Shown here one piece after another: positions 35,336 to 44,098 of a DNA stretch of 64,000 nucleotides; positions within the stretch are counted from its first letter, which is position 1; the number at the start of each line of letters is the position of its first letter. The translations under genes were made by a program, and so were the position numbers. The notes below the pieces were generated by a model. It saw nothing but the letters and a program-made list of their open reading frames with translations, made no database searches and was not told where the DNA came from. The DNA is from Paenibacillus sp. FSL R7-0337 (lineage in GTDB: Bacteria; Bacillota; Bacilli; Paenibacillales; Paenibacillaceae), in assembly GCF_037969875.1 (NCBI RefSeq), contig NZ_CP150218.1:1550001-1614000 (forward strand), given 5' to 3'.

Positions 35336-35434
35336 CGAAAATAAAAATATCGGAAAATGCGCCGCAGACTGGGTTTTTGACAAAAAAAGACCCACCGCCC
35401 CAAAAAACGTTTCGTTTTTTTGAAAAAGGGAAGA

Positions 35435-36667
35435 CTATGGGATAGGATTCAATTGAACACTATATCCTAACTGCTGGATATATTTCACGTACCTATCTAA
35501 CGTGTTTTTCTTGGACGTCTCATCGCCTAGTGAGACGTCTATTTCTTGGTATGACCTCTTCTCCCGCATCAGGGCATGGAGGATTCGAATCAGCAAATGC
35601 GCGGTGGCGACGTTTGCTTTTTTATCGCCTCGTCTCTTTCGAATTCGTCGAAAGAATTGTCCGATCCGGTTCGAGGAGCGAGAGTTTGCCCAAGCCGCCT
35701 GACACAAGGCCCCTTTCAGATGCTTGTTCCCTTGCATCGTTTTTGACTTTCTTCGCTTTCCAGCGCTTTCGTTGTTCCCTGGACACACCCCCGCCCATGA
35801 AGCAAACTGCGCATCACTCGGGAACATTTCCGCGACATGCGGCCCCACTTCGGCAAAGATGGTCACGGCAGACGTCCGCTCAATTCCTGGAATGGAGTCA
35901 ATTTGTTCAATCTTCTCCAGGTACGGTTCTGCCTTCGCCTCGATTCGAGCTTCCAGTTCCGTGATCCTTTTCTCCAAATAGACCAAGTGGTCCCAGTGGT
36001 CTCGAATCATCTCGCGGTGATGACGGCGCAACTTGCCATTGAGCGCGTCTAGCAACTGCGGGACTTTCTTTTTTAAACGGGTTTTGACCAGGCTTTTAAC
36101 TGTCATTTCGTCGATGACCTCGCCGTCCATGATCTTCTGGAGCAGGCCCCGTCCCGAAACCCCATATAAATCGGACATAAAGGTGGTTAGCTTGATGTTA
36201 GCATCCTGCAGGATTTTGTGGATGCGGTTTTTCTCCGCCGTCACCGCCTGCACCATCTTACTCCGGTAACGGGTCAAGTCTCGCAAATCCCGGATGTCCT
36301 GTTCGGGCACCATACTGCCTTCAATGAGCCCGCAACGGTGCAATTGCGCTAACCAGCGCGCATCTTGCATGTCACTTTTTCGACCCGGCGTATTCTTTAC
36401 CCGCTGGGCGTTGGCCAAGACCAGATCACAACTGCCCTCTAAGATGTTCCATACCGGTTTCCATAACACGCCCGTGCTCTCCATCACCACCTCCCGGCAG
36501 CCGTGTTCACTCAGCCAATCTTGCAGGCCTAGCAATTCTTTGGTTGTCGTCCCAAAGGTTTTCAGGTGACATTGTGGTTTCTGTTCGATCGGTCCTTTCA
36601 ACACGCAGGCCACAACGGTTTCCTGGTGCACGTCCAGACCGGCGCAACACATACGTACAGCATCCAT
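35435..36667 (-). CDS. IS110-family transposase (DEDD recombinase)
   Basis: A 410-residue transposase. The N-terminal RuvC-like DEDD domain shows GLDVHQETVVA (Asp), VVMESTGVLWKPVW (Glu) and RKSDMQDARWLAQL (Asp, Asp). The C-terminal Tnp domain shows IDSIPGIERTSAVTIFAEVG and FASWAGVCPGNNESAGKRR with the conserved Ser. The ATG at 36667 has GGAGG nine bases upstream; ATG 36676 is too close to that site. The gene is intact. IS110 elements lack clear terminal inverted repeats and use an RNA guide. Confidence 0.93.
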   Translation of the reverse strand: MDAVRMCCAGLDVHQETVVACVLKGPIEQKPQCHLKTFGTTTKELLGLQDWLSEHGCREVVMESTGVLWKPVWNILEGSCDLVLANAQRVKNTPGRKSDMQDARWLAQLHRCGLIEGSMVPEQDIRDLRDLTRYRSKMVQAVTAEKNRIHKILQDANIKLTTFMSDLYGVSGRGLLQKIMDGEVIDEMTVKSLVKTRLKKKVPQLLDALNGKLRRHHREMIRDHWDHLVYLEKRITELEARIEAKAEPYLEKIEQIDSIPGIERTSAVTIFAEVGPHVAEMFPSDAQFASWAGVCPGNNESAGKRRKSKTMQGNKHLKGALCQAAWANSRSSNRIGQFFRRIRKRRGDKKANVATAHLLIRILHALMREKRSYQEIDVSLGDETSKKNTLDRYVKYIQQLGYSVQLNPIP

Positions 36668-36890
36668 TCCAACCATCCTCCATCGTCAGTTTACAAATCA
36701 TGCGCTCGAGTGAGTGTAATTTAATACACGTACTTTTGGGGCTACAATAGGCGATGCTCGAAAAGCGCAATAGAACGGTTTTTCGCACGGGGTGTATCCC
36801 AGTAACCGTTTCCGCCCTTTGATTTGTATATGTAGTGTTGACGACTACAGCCTCATTTAGAATGGATGCGACGGATGCCACCCGCTTATT
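36668..36890 (-). ncRNA. Candidate IS110 bridge RNA region (5' non-coding end)
   Basis: About 220 bp of non-coding DNA upstream of the transposase start. In IS110-group elements a structured bridge RNA that pairs with target and donor DNA is encoded in this left end. Possible stems are visible (GGAAACGG near 36805 and ACCGTTTTTC near 36775 share an AACGGT core), but I cannot fold it reliably. The element's outer boundary is not determined. Inference from family biology. Confidence 0.35.
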
Positions 36891-36960
36891 TTCATTCCTG
36901 GGGGTGACAAGGCCTCTGTCTTGTCATGCCTGTTTTTCGAATATATTCGGCCCGCATACA

Positions 36961-37005
36961 GACAGCAGCCCTCCCGGAGTTCTTCCTCCGGCGAGGGCTG
37001 CTGCC
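36961..37005 (-). terminator. Long hairpin after the carboxylesterase gene
   Basis: Arms GACAGCAGCCCTC and GAGGGCTGCTGCC (13 positions) with an inner CCGGAG/CTCCGG stem. No strong T tract follows on the minus strand. It lies directly downstream of the esterase stop. Confidence 0.55.
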
Positions 37006-37012
37006 TGTAAAC

Positions 37013-38494
37013 TTATCCCAAGTAATGTTCGAAAATCCGTCTGCGCTTCTCCCCGTCCGGGTCATTCACCACAAGCGAGAATTGGTCAAATATCATCGTT
37101 GCCCGCGTCTTCGGCGTGTACTGCGGCCAATCCAGTCCCGGCACTGCCGGATCTCCACTATGGGCGAAGGCAGTCCAGGCGGTCTGCATCGCCTCGGCCA
37201 CTGCCTCCATCTCTGGCGTCACGCTCAGGCCATACTGCTTCAGCAGCGGGAGGTTGTTGAAGACATACAGAATCTCCGCGCCGTGAATGGCTTTCTCCAG
37301 CAGGGGATGCCCGGCCACCGTCCAGTCGAAGCGGTACATCCAGACGGGGGCATGCCCTTGCTGCTTCTCCGCGAACGAAATCGAGCTGGCCCAGAAGAAG
37401 AGGTCAGTCAGCACCTCCGCCTGTCCTTCCCAGGTCTGGCTGTAATCGGAGGTCAGCTCGGAGAGGTCACCCACTCCCATCAGCTGCTCCAGCGCTTTGA
37501 GCGATTGCTCGAAGTTATCCGCCTTCTGCCCCTCCCGGAAGAACAGATTGCCTTCGTGCAGATTCGTTCCGATCAGCACGGGAATGCCGCTGGCCGCTCC
37601 CGCTGCGATGGCCTGTACCGGCTCAACCGGCAAGGTGCCCGGCTCAACAACCGGCTGGAAAAACATATTCATCGAATCTCCAGACAGCTTGTACGCCATC
37701 CGGCCTGCGGCTTCCATGATCTCTCCGGCCGACAGCGTATGCAGAGGCTGCGTATCGCCGCCGGGCTGAAGGCCCAGCTCTGCCAGGAAAGCGGCGGCAA
37801 TCTGCCCGCCCAGCTCTTCATTCAGTGTCTGCGCCGCCCCGCTCTCCATAATGGCCTGGCCGAACAGTCCCTTCGCCGCAGGCATCGCGAGCAGTGCAGC
37901 AATACTCATGCTCCCTGCTGACTCTCCGAAGACTGTGACACGCCCCGGATCCCCGCCGAAGGCAGCGATATTCTGCTGCACCCATTCCAGGGCGGCAATC
38001 TGATCCAGGAGGCCCAGGTTGCTGCCCAGTCCTCCGCCCAGCGGAGACAGATGCAGGAAGCCGAGCGGACCCAGCCGGTAATTCACGGTAACCACCACGA
38101 CCTTCCCCGAGACGGCCAGCTTGCTGCCCTCGAACATCGGCTGGCTGCCTGCGCCGGTAACGAAGGTGCCGCCGTGAATCCACACCATCACCGGCAGCGC
38201 TTCGGTCTCCTCCGCAACCGCCGGGGACCAGACATTCAGATATAGACAGTCTTCATCATAAATAGGGGTGGTGCCGCCGAACCGCGTCCCGCTGGTGCTG
38301 ACCGGCTGCAGGCTGACCGGTCCGAACTGGACGGCCTCCCGTACGCCGCTCCAGGACTCCGGCGGCTGCGGTGCCCGGAAGCGCAGCTCTCCAAGCGGCG
38401 GGGCAGCGAACGGGATGCCGCGCCACACGTTCACGCCGTTTCCCGCTTCTCCCTTCAGTTGCCCATAAGCTGTATTCACCAGTTGTTCTGTCAT
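37013..38494 (-). CDS. Type B carboxylesterase/lipase (PnbA-like)
   Basis: A 493-residue alpha/beta hydrolase of the carboxylesterase/cholinesterase family. It shows the oxyanion hole WIHGGTFVTG (about residues 105-114), the nucleophile elbow FGESAGSMS with Ser near 192 and the N-terminal YGQLKG...WRGIPFAAPP. The catalytic His is in KAIHGAEILYVFNNLP. Length matches B. subtilis PnbA (489). No signal peptide, so probably cytoplasmic; the ester substrate is unknown. Start 38494 has AAGGA nine bases upstream. The AI-2E-family gene lies directly upstream. Confidence 0.92.
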   Translation of the reverse strand: MTEQLVNTAYGQLKGEAGNGVNVWRGIPFAAPPLGELRFRAPQPPESWSGVREAVQFGPVSLQPVSTSGTRFGGTTPIYDEDCLYLNVWSPAVAEETEALPVMVWIHGGTFVTGAGSQPMFEGSKLAVSGKVVVVTVNYRLGPLGFLHLSPLGGGLGSNLGLLDQIAALEWVQQNIAAFGGDPGRVTVFGESAGSMSIAALLAMPAAKGLFGQAIMESGAAQTLNEELGGQIAAAFLAELGLQPGGDTQPLHTLSAGEIMEAAGRMAYKLSGDSMNMFFQPVVEPGTLPVEPVQAIAAGAASGIPVLIGTNLHEGNLFFREGQKADNFEQSLKALEQLMGVGDLSELTSDYSQTWEGQAEVLTDLFFWASSISFAEKQQGHAPVWMYRFDWTVAGHPLLEKAIHGAEILYVFNNLPLLKQYGLSVTPEMEAVAEAMQTAWTAFAHSGDPAVPGLDWPQYTPKTRATMIFDQFSLVVNDPDGEKRRRIFEHYLG

Positions 38495-38514
38495 TGCACT
38501 CATTCCTTTTCGCA

Positions 38515-39681
38515 TTATTCCTCAGTCTTTTCTTCGATTTCTTCGATGACTCTGTAGAGCCCGGAGCGGAAGCGGAACCACTGGAAGATATGGGTCATTA
38601 CCACCTTAAGCACGGCGTAGCCCGGCACCGCAAGTATGATACCGAGTACACCGAACATTTTTCCGGCAAAAATAATCACAAAAATAATCGTAATCGGGTG
38701 AATCTTCAGCGATTTCCCCATAATCTGCGGCGAGATGAACTTTCCTTCAATCAGCTGGACCGCTGTCCAGACAATGACCATCTTCAACAGCATAAACGGT
38801 GAGGTCACCATCGCCACAATCAGCGCAGGGGTAATCGCAATGGCTGGTCCCAGATAAGGAACTACAGCCGTACAAGCGGCAACGATCGCCAGAACCAGCG
38901 AATACTCCAGCCCGATAATCAGATATCCGATATAGAGCAGTGCTCCGATGCAGCAGCTGACAATAATCTGGCCGCGGATATACGATGCGATCTGATTGTT
39001 CATTTCCTGCATCACCATCCGGGACTGCGGCCGCAGCGCGGTAGGGATGAGTCTCATCAGATAGTCGGGCAATCTTTTGCCGTCGCGCAGGAGATAGAAG
39101 AGAATGAATGGTGTAGTCACTACAGCCAGCACAATTTCGGTCAGTGTTCCGACGAAGCTGCCTACGCCGCTGACGGCATTATTCAGGAAGGCGGTGGCCC
39201 AGGTCGTCACCTTGCTGGTGATATCACTAAGGTCCGTACCTACACTCGACTGAATCTTATTGAACAATTCACTGCCGGTAAGCTGGACGAACTCCTCCTG
39301 AATCTGATCACTATAGACGGGGAAATTGTCAATCAGGCCCATGAGCTGGGTGCGGATGATCGGGATGACCATCAGCAGCACCAGCGTAATGATCCCGATA
39401 ATAATCAGATACAGAATGACAATGCCATATGCACGCTTCACCCGGCTTCTCTTCTCCAGACGGTCCACCAGCGGATTCAGTAGATAGTAGGCGATCCCTG
39501 AGAGCAGCAGCGGCGCTGCCACCGTATGCAGAAGCACAGACAGCGGCTTGAACACAAACGGAATCTTTGAGAATACGAGTATTGTTAAGCCTACCAGCAA
39601 CGCAATCAGCAGACCTACCACAAACTTGTTGTTCAGAAAAAACTTCTTAAATTTATCCGGCCATACCTGCCGTCTATCCAT
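38515..39681 (-). CDS. AI-2E family (PerM/YdiK-type) transporter
   Basis: A 388-residue membrane protein of the UPF0118/AI-2E family: two N-terminal hydrophobic pairs, a soluble-looking middle (residues about 120-165) and VPYLGPAIAITPALIVAM. The signature block FISPQIMGKSLKIHPITIIFVIIFAGKMFGVLGIILAVPG lies in the second half (split by position 305-345). Members range from proposed AI-2 exporters to Na+/H+ antiporters, so the substrate is open. Ends 20 bp before the esterase start, so they may be co-transcribed. Confidence 0.87.
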   Translation of the reverse strand: MDRRQVWPDKFKKFFLNNKFVVGLLIALLVGLTILVFSKIPFVFKPLSVLLHTVAAPLLLSGIAYYLLNPLVDRLEKRSRVKRAYGIVILYLIIIGIITLVLLMVIPIIRTQLMGLIDNFPVYSDQIQEEFVQLTGSELFNKIQSSVGTDLSDITSKVTTWATAFLNNAVSGVGSFVGTLTEIVLAVVTTPFILFYLLRDGKRLPDYLMRLIPTALRPQSRMVMQEMNNQIASYIRGQIIVSCCIGALLYIGYLIIGLEYSLVLAIVAACTAVVPYLGPAIAITPALIVAMVTSPFMLLKMVIVWTAVQLIEGKFISPQIMGKSLKIHPITIIFVIIFAGKMFGVLGIILAVPGYAVLKVVMTHIFQWFRFRSGLYRVIEEIEEKTEE

Positions 39682-39808
39682 ATCCTGCCGCCCCCTAGCT
39701 GCAACTCTTACCTGTTAAGTGTGATTATTTGCACTATGTATAAGCATAGTAACCCTGTGGCTGCAAGTCAAATCAGGGAGGCCTTCTTTTACAGCGAACC
39801 GGGACAGC

Positions 39809-40618
39809 TTACTGAAAGCGCAAATCAACAATACTTCCGGTCCTCTTGAAGCCCACCGACTGATAGACCTTATTGGAATCGGGATTCGCCGCATCGGCAT
39901 AGAGCATGGGCGTTATGTCCCTGCTGAGCAGCTCAGCACACAGGGCAGCTACGGCCGCACTGGCATACCCGTGCTTGCGGAATTCATGCGGAGTGTACAC
40001 CTCATTAATCCGTGCATGTCTGGCAGACTGATGGGCCAGATTAACCATGGACACCGGCTGGTCCTTGTCGATCCACAGACGGAGCTTGCCGGACTCCGTG
40101 ACCGCCCCGGCATAGTCCAGATGATCCTCCGGTGCACTCTCCATACCGAAGCAATCCTGCACGAATCCGGCTAAATACCCGGCGATGAGCGGAATATCGC
40201 CTGGCTCCGCCTGATGCAGCTTCCCGCTGACACCATGCGGCAGCTGCACCTGCGGGCAGTGATAGGCTTCCATCATCATCCGTACCTGGTAGGTCTTTCC
40301 TGTAAGCTCGCCGTACGCATCGGCGAACAGCTTCCCTGTCTCCGGCGTTCCGTTAACCCCCGGTAATCCGCGGTCCTCCAGCATTTCCGCCAGCTGCCGG
40401 ACAAGGGAACAGCGCCTCTCTTCATCCAGCTCCGGCGATAACCATAACCACGAGTTACGCCCTGGGGCATGGGCGAAAATCAGGTCATTCTCCTCCGTCT
40501 TCAGCCGCATGGACTCCTGATTCCCCGCGATCAGATGAATCAGGTTATATTCTACCTCTTCCTGTATGAACAGCCTGCTGTGCAGCACATCATCCTCCGG
40601 CCCGAAGCTTACAAACAT
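39809..40618 (-). CDS. GNAT-family N-acetyltransferase
   Basis: A 269-residue protein. The C-terminal half (about 135-269) has the acetyl-CoA-binding pattern EVYTPHEFRKHGYASAAVAAL and LYADAANPDSNKVYQSVGFKRTG of GNAT enzymes. The N-terminal half looks like a degenerate second GNAT lobe. The acceptor substrate is unknown. AGAGGGGG precedes the ATG. Single gene between terminators. Confidence 0.85.
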   Translation of the reverse strand: MFVSFGPEDDVLHSRLFIQEEVEYNLIHLIAGNQESMRLKTEENDLIFAHAPGRNSWLWLSPELDEERRCSLVRQLAEMLEDRGLPGVNGTPETGKLFADAYGELTGKTYQVRMMMEAYHCPQVQLPHGVSGKLHQAEPGDIPLIAGYLAGFVQDCFGMESAPEDHLDYAGAVTESGKLRLWIDKDQPVSMVNLAHQSARHARINEVYTPHEFRKHGYASAAVAALCAELLSRDITPMLYADAANPDSNKVYQSVGFKRTGSIVDLRFQ

Positions 40619-40671
40619 TGGGCTTCCCCCTCTTTGACTTTTCTATCTATTGTAAAGCCCCCATTGGAAAA

Positions 40672-40713
40672 AATAAACAGCCCGCAGCCGGAATTATTCC
40701 GTCAACGGGCTGT
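40672..40713 (-). terminator. Intrinsic terminator after the 2Fe-2S protein gene
   Basis: Minus strand ACAGCCCG and CGGGCTGT (40678-40685, 40706-40713) with an inner CCGGAATTATTCCG-like hairpin, followed by TTTATTTTTT. Confidence 0.9.
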
Positions 40714-40728
40714 ACTAAGCCTCTTATG

Positions 40729-41088
40729 TTATTTCTTCTTCTTCCCTTTGGCACCCTTCGGGGTCGCGGCCTTGAAGCCTTCTTCATAGGTATAGAGCAG
40801 ATTCTCTTCGAGCTGTTCTCCCTTCAACACCTTGCGCACCAGGCTTTTGGCAGTCTTAGGGGTGACATCCCTGTACCATACGCCTTCGGGGTAGGAGATC
40901 ACCACACAGGCATCCGAACATCTTCCGTTACATCGGGTTATTGTTGTATGTATCAGCGCGTCTGCCCCTTGTTTCGTAATCTCATCCTCAATCGCTTCCG
41001 CTACCTCTTCGCCCTTGTGCTTCTTGCAGTCACTTCCGTTACAGATCAGCAGATGGCTGACCGTTCCTTGCAGATTCCAGGTTGTCAT
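40729..41088 (-). CDS. (2Fe-2S) thioredoxin-like ferredoxin domain protein
   Basis: A 119-residue cytoplasmic protein with four Cys in the thioredoxin-like ferredoxin pattern: LICNGSDCKKH near the N-terminus and TRCNGRCSDACVV about 40 residues later. This fold binds a [2Fe-2S] cluster in NuoE-like and stand-alone ferredoxins. The C-terminal tail is Lys-rich (GAKGKKKK). AGGGGGCGG precedes the ATG. It lies back to back with the Fur-boxed AraC regulator, so a link to iron or redox control is plausible but unproven. Confidence 0.82.
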   Translation of the reverse strand: MTTWNLQGTVSHLLICNGSDCKKHKGEEVAEAIEDEITKQGADALIHTTITRCNGRCSDACVVISYPEGVWYRDVTPKTAKSLVRKVLKGEQLEENLLYTYEEGFKAATPKGAKGKKKK

Positions 41089-41198
41089 GACAGTTCCGCC
41101 CCCTTCAATTACAACAATAACCTGCTTGCCCTATAACCCTAAACTCTAACCCCCTTTTCGGGGATCGTCAATAGAAGGAAAGGCTGTTATACTATCAT

Positions 41199-41213
41199 TG
41201 AGAATGATTATCA
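41199..41213 (+). promoter_or_regulatory. Fur box upstream of the AraC/Btr-like regulator
   Basis: TGAGAATGATTATCA matches the 7-1-7 Fur consensus TGATAATNATTATCA at 14 of 15 positions. It overlaps the probable transcription start region (TATACT at 41188-41193). Confidence 0.85.
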
Positions 41214-41216
41214 CCC

Positions 41217-42827
41217 ATGAAAAGAGTGACTCAAAATATGCAGACGCGAAATGCCGGCCGTTCATTGCCTAATCCTCACAGCTTTTATATTCCGGTACGT
41301 GTAATGGCACTGGATCAAGCCTCCTTTAACGGGGACAATCCCACTCAGCCCTTCACCTCATTCCTGGTGGTGATCACCAGAGGAAGCGAAGTCATCGAGC
41401 TGGATGGCGAACGCATCCGTCTATCCGGCGGTCATATTCTGTACAGTGACAGTTCGGTGGATATCACGCTGCCCCGCAGCCATAAGCTGCAGGGTGTATG
41501 GATTGAATATGCGGCGATCTCCGGCAACATCCGGACGTTCAGCCCGCTGAACCATCGTCAGCCGGTCCGAAGCTGTCCGTCCCACGTAAGCACGCTTGCT
41601 GTGCAGCTTCTTAGCGACTGGAACCAGCCGGAGCAGCGCAAGCCGTTTGCCTTGCAAGCTCTGTTCACGGAGCTGCTCAGTGAGCTATATGACAGTTCTG
41701 CGGAGTACGCAGAGCCGCCCTCTCAGTGGATTGACCGTATCCTGCAATATATAGAATCCCATTATAATGAAGATTTGACGAGAGAACAGGCTGCCGGGCT
41801 TGCCGGAATCACCCCGGAGCATTTCTCCCGGAGCTTCCGCAAGTTCACCGGACAGACCTTCAACCAATACATAACGCTGCTGCGCATCCGCAAGGCCCAG
41901 CAGCGTATCCTTACAGGAGCCCCGAATCTGAGTACGCTGGCGCTTGAGGTAGGGTACAGCGAAGGAACCTATTTAAGCCGCAAATTCAAGCAGGTCGTAG
42001 GAATTTCGCCATCATCCTATCACCGTAAGAGCAAATCCGTAGTCTCGCTGAACTTTAATCATACGGCCAGTCTCCATGCGCTCGAAGTCGTTCCCAGGCT
42101 GGGAGTCTATTCGGCCTGGATGGAGAGCCTGCAGCCCGTTCCTTCCAGGAAGAAACTGCTGGATGAAGGAATCAGCTCCTCAGGTCTTTATGAACGTCTA
42201 TCGTCCGCCCGGCCGGATGTCATTATCAGCTACTCCTTGCCCGACAAGAGCAAGCAGCTCCTGTCCGTCGCACCGGTGATTGAGATTCCCTTCATGCAAA
42301 TGGACTGGCGGGAGCAATTCCGCCTGATTGCCGAGGTGACCGGACGCCAGCCGCAGGCAGAGGCCTGGCTAAGCCTCTATGACTGGCATTGTCACCAGGC
42401 TAACCAGCTGCTGGACCGGCGGATCGGTGACCGGGGGACCGCCATAGTCCTGGAGCTTGGCACAGAGGCGGCCTACTGCTTCAGCAGCAGTTACGGCCGC
42501 GGAGCACAGATTCTGTATCATGATCTTGGCTTCCGCCCGCCGCTTGGCCTCGTTGCCGAGGGACTGCTGGAGAAGGGCTACCTGGAGATCGCCTTCCATA
42601 ACATTGCCCGCTACCCCGCTGACCATATCTTCATTACCTCAAGCAGGGAGGCTGCTGAAGCGCTGGAGCCGCTGCAGAGCTTACTTCATCCTGTACACCA
42701 ACATCATACCGATGATTCTCCAGGCGGAAGAATCTATTTCCTGAATCAGCCCTGCATGTTCTACGGCTTCGACCCCCTCTCCTCCGAAGCGCAATTGAAG
42801 GTCCTGGTGCAGGCGCTGACATCATAA
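41217..42827 (+). CDS. AraC-family regulator fused to a siderophore-binding-protein domain (Btr-like)
   Basis: A 536-residue regulator. The N-terminal sensor-like part (about 1-160) is followed by an AraC double helix-turn-helix (IDRILQYIESHYNEDLTREQ, ALEVGYSEGTYLSRKFKQVVG; about 170-270). A C-terminal helical-backbone metal-receptor domain (about 280-536) follows. This matches B. subtilis Btr, which senses bacillibactin-type siderophores and activates uptake genes. RGAQILYHDLGFRPP here parallels RGGQPIYQALGRKPP in the lipoprotein at 42930, so the two share ligand-domain ancestry. The start is uncertain: ATG 41217 touches the Fur box, ATG 41238 is an alternative. Confidence 0.88.
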   Translation: MKRVTQNMQTRNAGRSLPNPHSFYIPVRVMALDQASFNGDNPTQPFTSFLVVITRGSEVIELDGERIRLSGGHILYSDSSVDITLPRSHKLQGVWIEYAAISGNIRTFSPLNHRQPVRSCPSHVSTLAVQLLSDWNQPEQRKPFALQALFTELLSELYDSSAEYAEPPSQWIDRILQYIESHYNEDLTREQAAGLAGITPEHFSRSFRKFTGQTFNQYITLLRIRKAQQRILTGAPNLSTLALEVGYSEGTYLSRKFKQVVGISPSSYHRKSKSVVSLNFNHTASLHALEVVPRLGVYSAWMESLQPVPSRKKLLDEGISSSGLYERLSSARPDVIISYSLPDKSKQLLSVAPVIEIPFMQMDWREQFRLIAEVTGRQPQAEAWLSLYDWHCHQANQLLDRRIGDRGTAIVLELGTEAAYCFSSSYGRGAQILYHDLGFRPPLGLVAEGLLEKGYLEIAFHNIARYPADHIFITSSREAAEALEPLQSLLHPVHQHHTDDSPGGRIYFLNQPCMFYGFDPLSSEAQLKVLVQALTS

Positions 42828-42891
42828 ATTTACATAGCCGGACATCACATTCAGCCATAGTCTAATCCGGGCAAACTCTGTAAAGTGTTAT

Positions 42892-42906
42892 TGAGAATGA
42901 TAATCG
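42892..42906 (+). promoter_or_regulatory. Fur box upstream of the siderophore-binding lipoprotein
   Basis: TGAGAATGATAATCG matches TGATAATNATTATCA with three mismatches and is preceded by TTAT. It lies about 24 bp upstream of the TTG start. Confidence 0.8.
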
Positions 42907-42929
42907 TTCTACATTAAGGAGGCAACCTC

Positions 42930-43955
42930 TTGAAGATCCCGTATTTACGTTCACGCAACATCCACCTGAAGCATTGGATCGTAGTAACTCTGCTTCTGGC
43001 ATTGACTCTTATGGCCTCGGCTTGTGGAAACAACACCTCTACTACCAGCAGTGGTGCTGCTTCAGCTAATGCTACTGGAGCACCCGACTCCACTCCTCAG
43101 CCGGAGAAGGCTGCTGCCACCACAGCTCCGGATTTCCATACTGTGACAACTGTGAATGGAGATATTGAGGTGCCGGCAGCACCGCAGCGGATTGTGGCCG
43201 AGGAATATCTGGGCAGCTTGATTACACTGGATACGATTCCGGTCGGTGCTCCGGGGCTTACACTGGAGAATGTGTACTTCAAGGAATTCCTGACAGGAGT
43301 CGCCGATACCGGCACATACGGTAAAATGTCACCGGAGAATATCCTCGCGCTGAATCCCGACTTAATTATCTCAGGCAATGCAGACAGCTATGCCGCACTC
43401 AGCCAGATTGCCCCAACGGTTATTGTGCCGTACGGTGATTTGAAGAATGCGCATGAAGAGCTGACCTATTTCGGCAAGCTGCTGGGCAAGGAGCAGGAGG
43501 CAGCAGCATGGCTGGCTGATTACGATAAGCGGATTGCTGACGCCAAGGCCCGTGTAGATGCAGCCGTTCCTGCCGGGGCCACCTTCAGCATTCTCGAGCA
43601 TGCAGACAAATCCACCTGGGTCTATGGGGACAACTTCGGACGCGGAGGCCAGCCCATCTATCAGGCGCTGGGGCGCAAGCCGCCGGCTGGAGTGGCTGCT
43701 GAAATTATGGAGAAGCAGTGGGCTGAATTATCCGCCGAGACTCTGAGCAAGTATGCGGGTGATTATCTGGTCATCACCGACAATACCTGGACTGCTCAAG
43801 ACTTCCAGGCAGACCCGATCTGGGGCAGTCTGCCGGCGGTCAAGAACGGGAAGATCTATGTATGGAAAGAAGAGCGCTCCTGGTATTATGATCCGATTGC
43901 CGTTCTGGCCCAGACGGAGGAGCTGGCCGATTGGCTGACCTCGACACCACAATAA
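42930..43955 (+). CDS. Iron-siderophore ABC transporter substrate-binding lipoprotein
   Basis: A 341-residue FepB/FeuA-type binding protein. The lipoprotein signal LLLALTLMASACGN places the acylated Cys at about residue 31. A Ser/Thr/Ala-rich linker follows, then the helical-backbone metal-receptor fold (VNGDIEVPAAPQRIVAEEYLGSL, MSPENILALNPDLIISG, KNGKIYVWKEERSWYYDPIAVL). It starts at TTG 42930, set by AAGGAGG seven bases upstream. It is Fur-boxed and follows the Btr-like regulator. The matching permeases are at 49445-51540 on the other strand. Confidence 0.92.
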   Translation: MKIPYLRSRNIHLKHWIVVTLLLALTLMASACGNNTSTTSSGAASANATGAPDSTPQPEKAAATTAPDFHTVTTVNGDIEVPAAPQRIVAEEYLGSLITLDTIPVGAPGLTLENVYFKEFLTGVADTGTYGKMSPENILALNPDLIISGNADSYAALSQIAPTVIVPYGDLKNAHEELTYFGKLLGKEQEAAAWLADYDKRIADAKARVDAAVPAGATFSILEHADKSTWVYGDNFGRGGQPIYQALGRKPPAGVAAEIMEKQWAELSAETLSKYAGDYLVITDNTWTAQDFQADPIWGSLPAVKNGKIYVWKEERSWYYDPIAVLAQTEELADWLTSTPQ

Positions 43956-43968
43956 TAGAGTAATGATC

Positions 43969-44006
43969 AAGCTGCCTGGAGCCTTGAATGGCTTCCGGCA
44001 GCTTTT
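43969..44006 (+). terminator. Intrinsic terminator after the lipoprotein gene
   Basis: Arms AAGCTGCC and GGCAGCTT with an inner GGAGCC/GGCTTC hairpin, followed by TTTT. Confidence 0.85.
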
Positions 44007-44098
44007 GGCGTTTACCCTATCCATTACTCGGAGATAATATCTGTAGCCCGCCTCGCCGGAACCGGCAAATCATTTTGCGGTGCATAAGGAGACCCGCC

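Larger units (their letters stand above)
34759..35434. other. Repeat-rich intergenic region
   Basis: About 680 bp without a supported gene. It starts with a terminator-like hairpin (34765-34799), then two families of roughly 51-bp repeats (array D parts at 34850-34932 and 35250-35335, array C at 35021-35225). It ends with an A/T hairpin AAAAAACG-TTT-CGTTTTTT near 35402-35420 next to the IS110 element. Confidence 0.75.
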
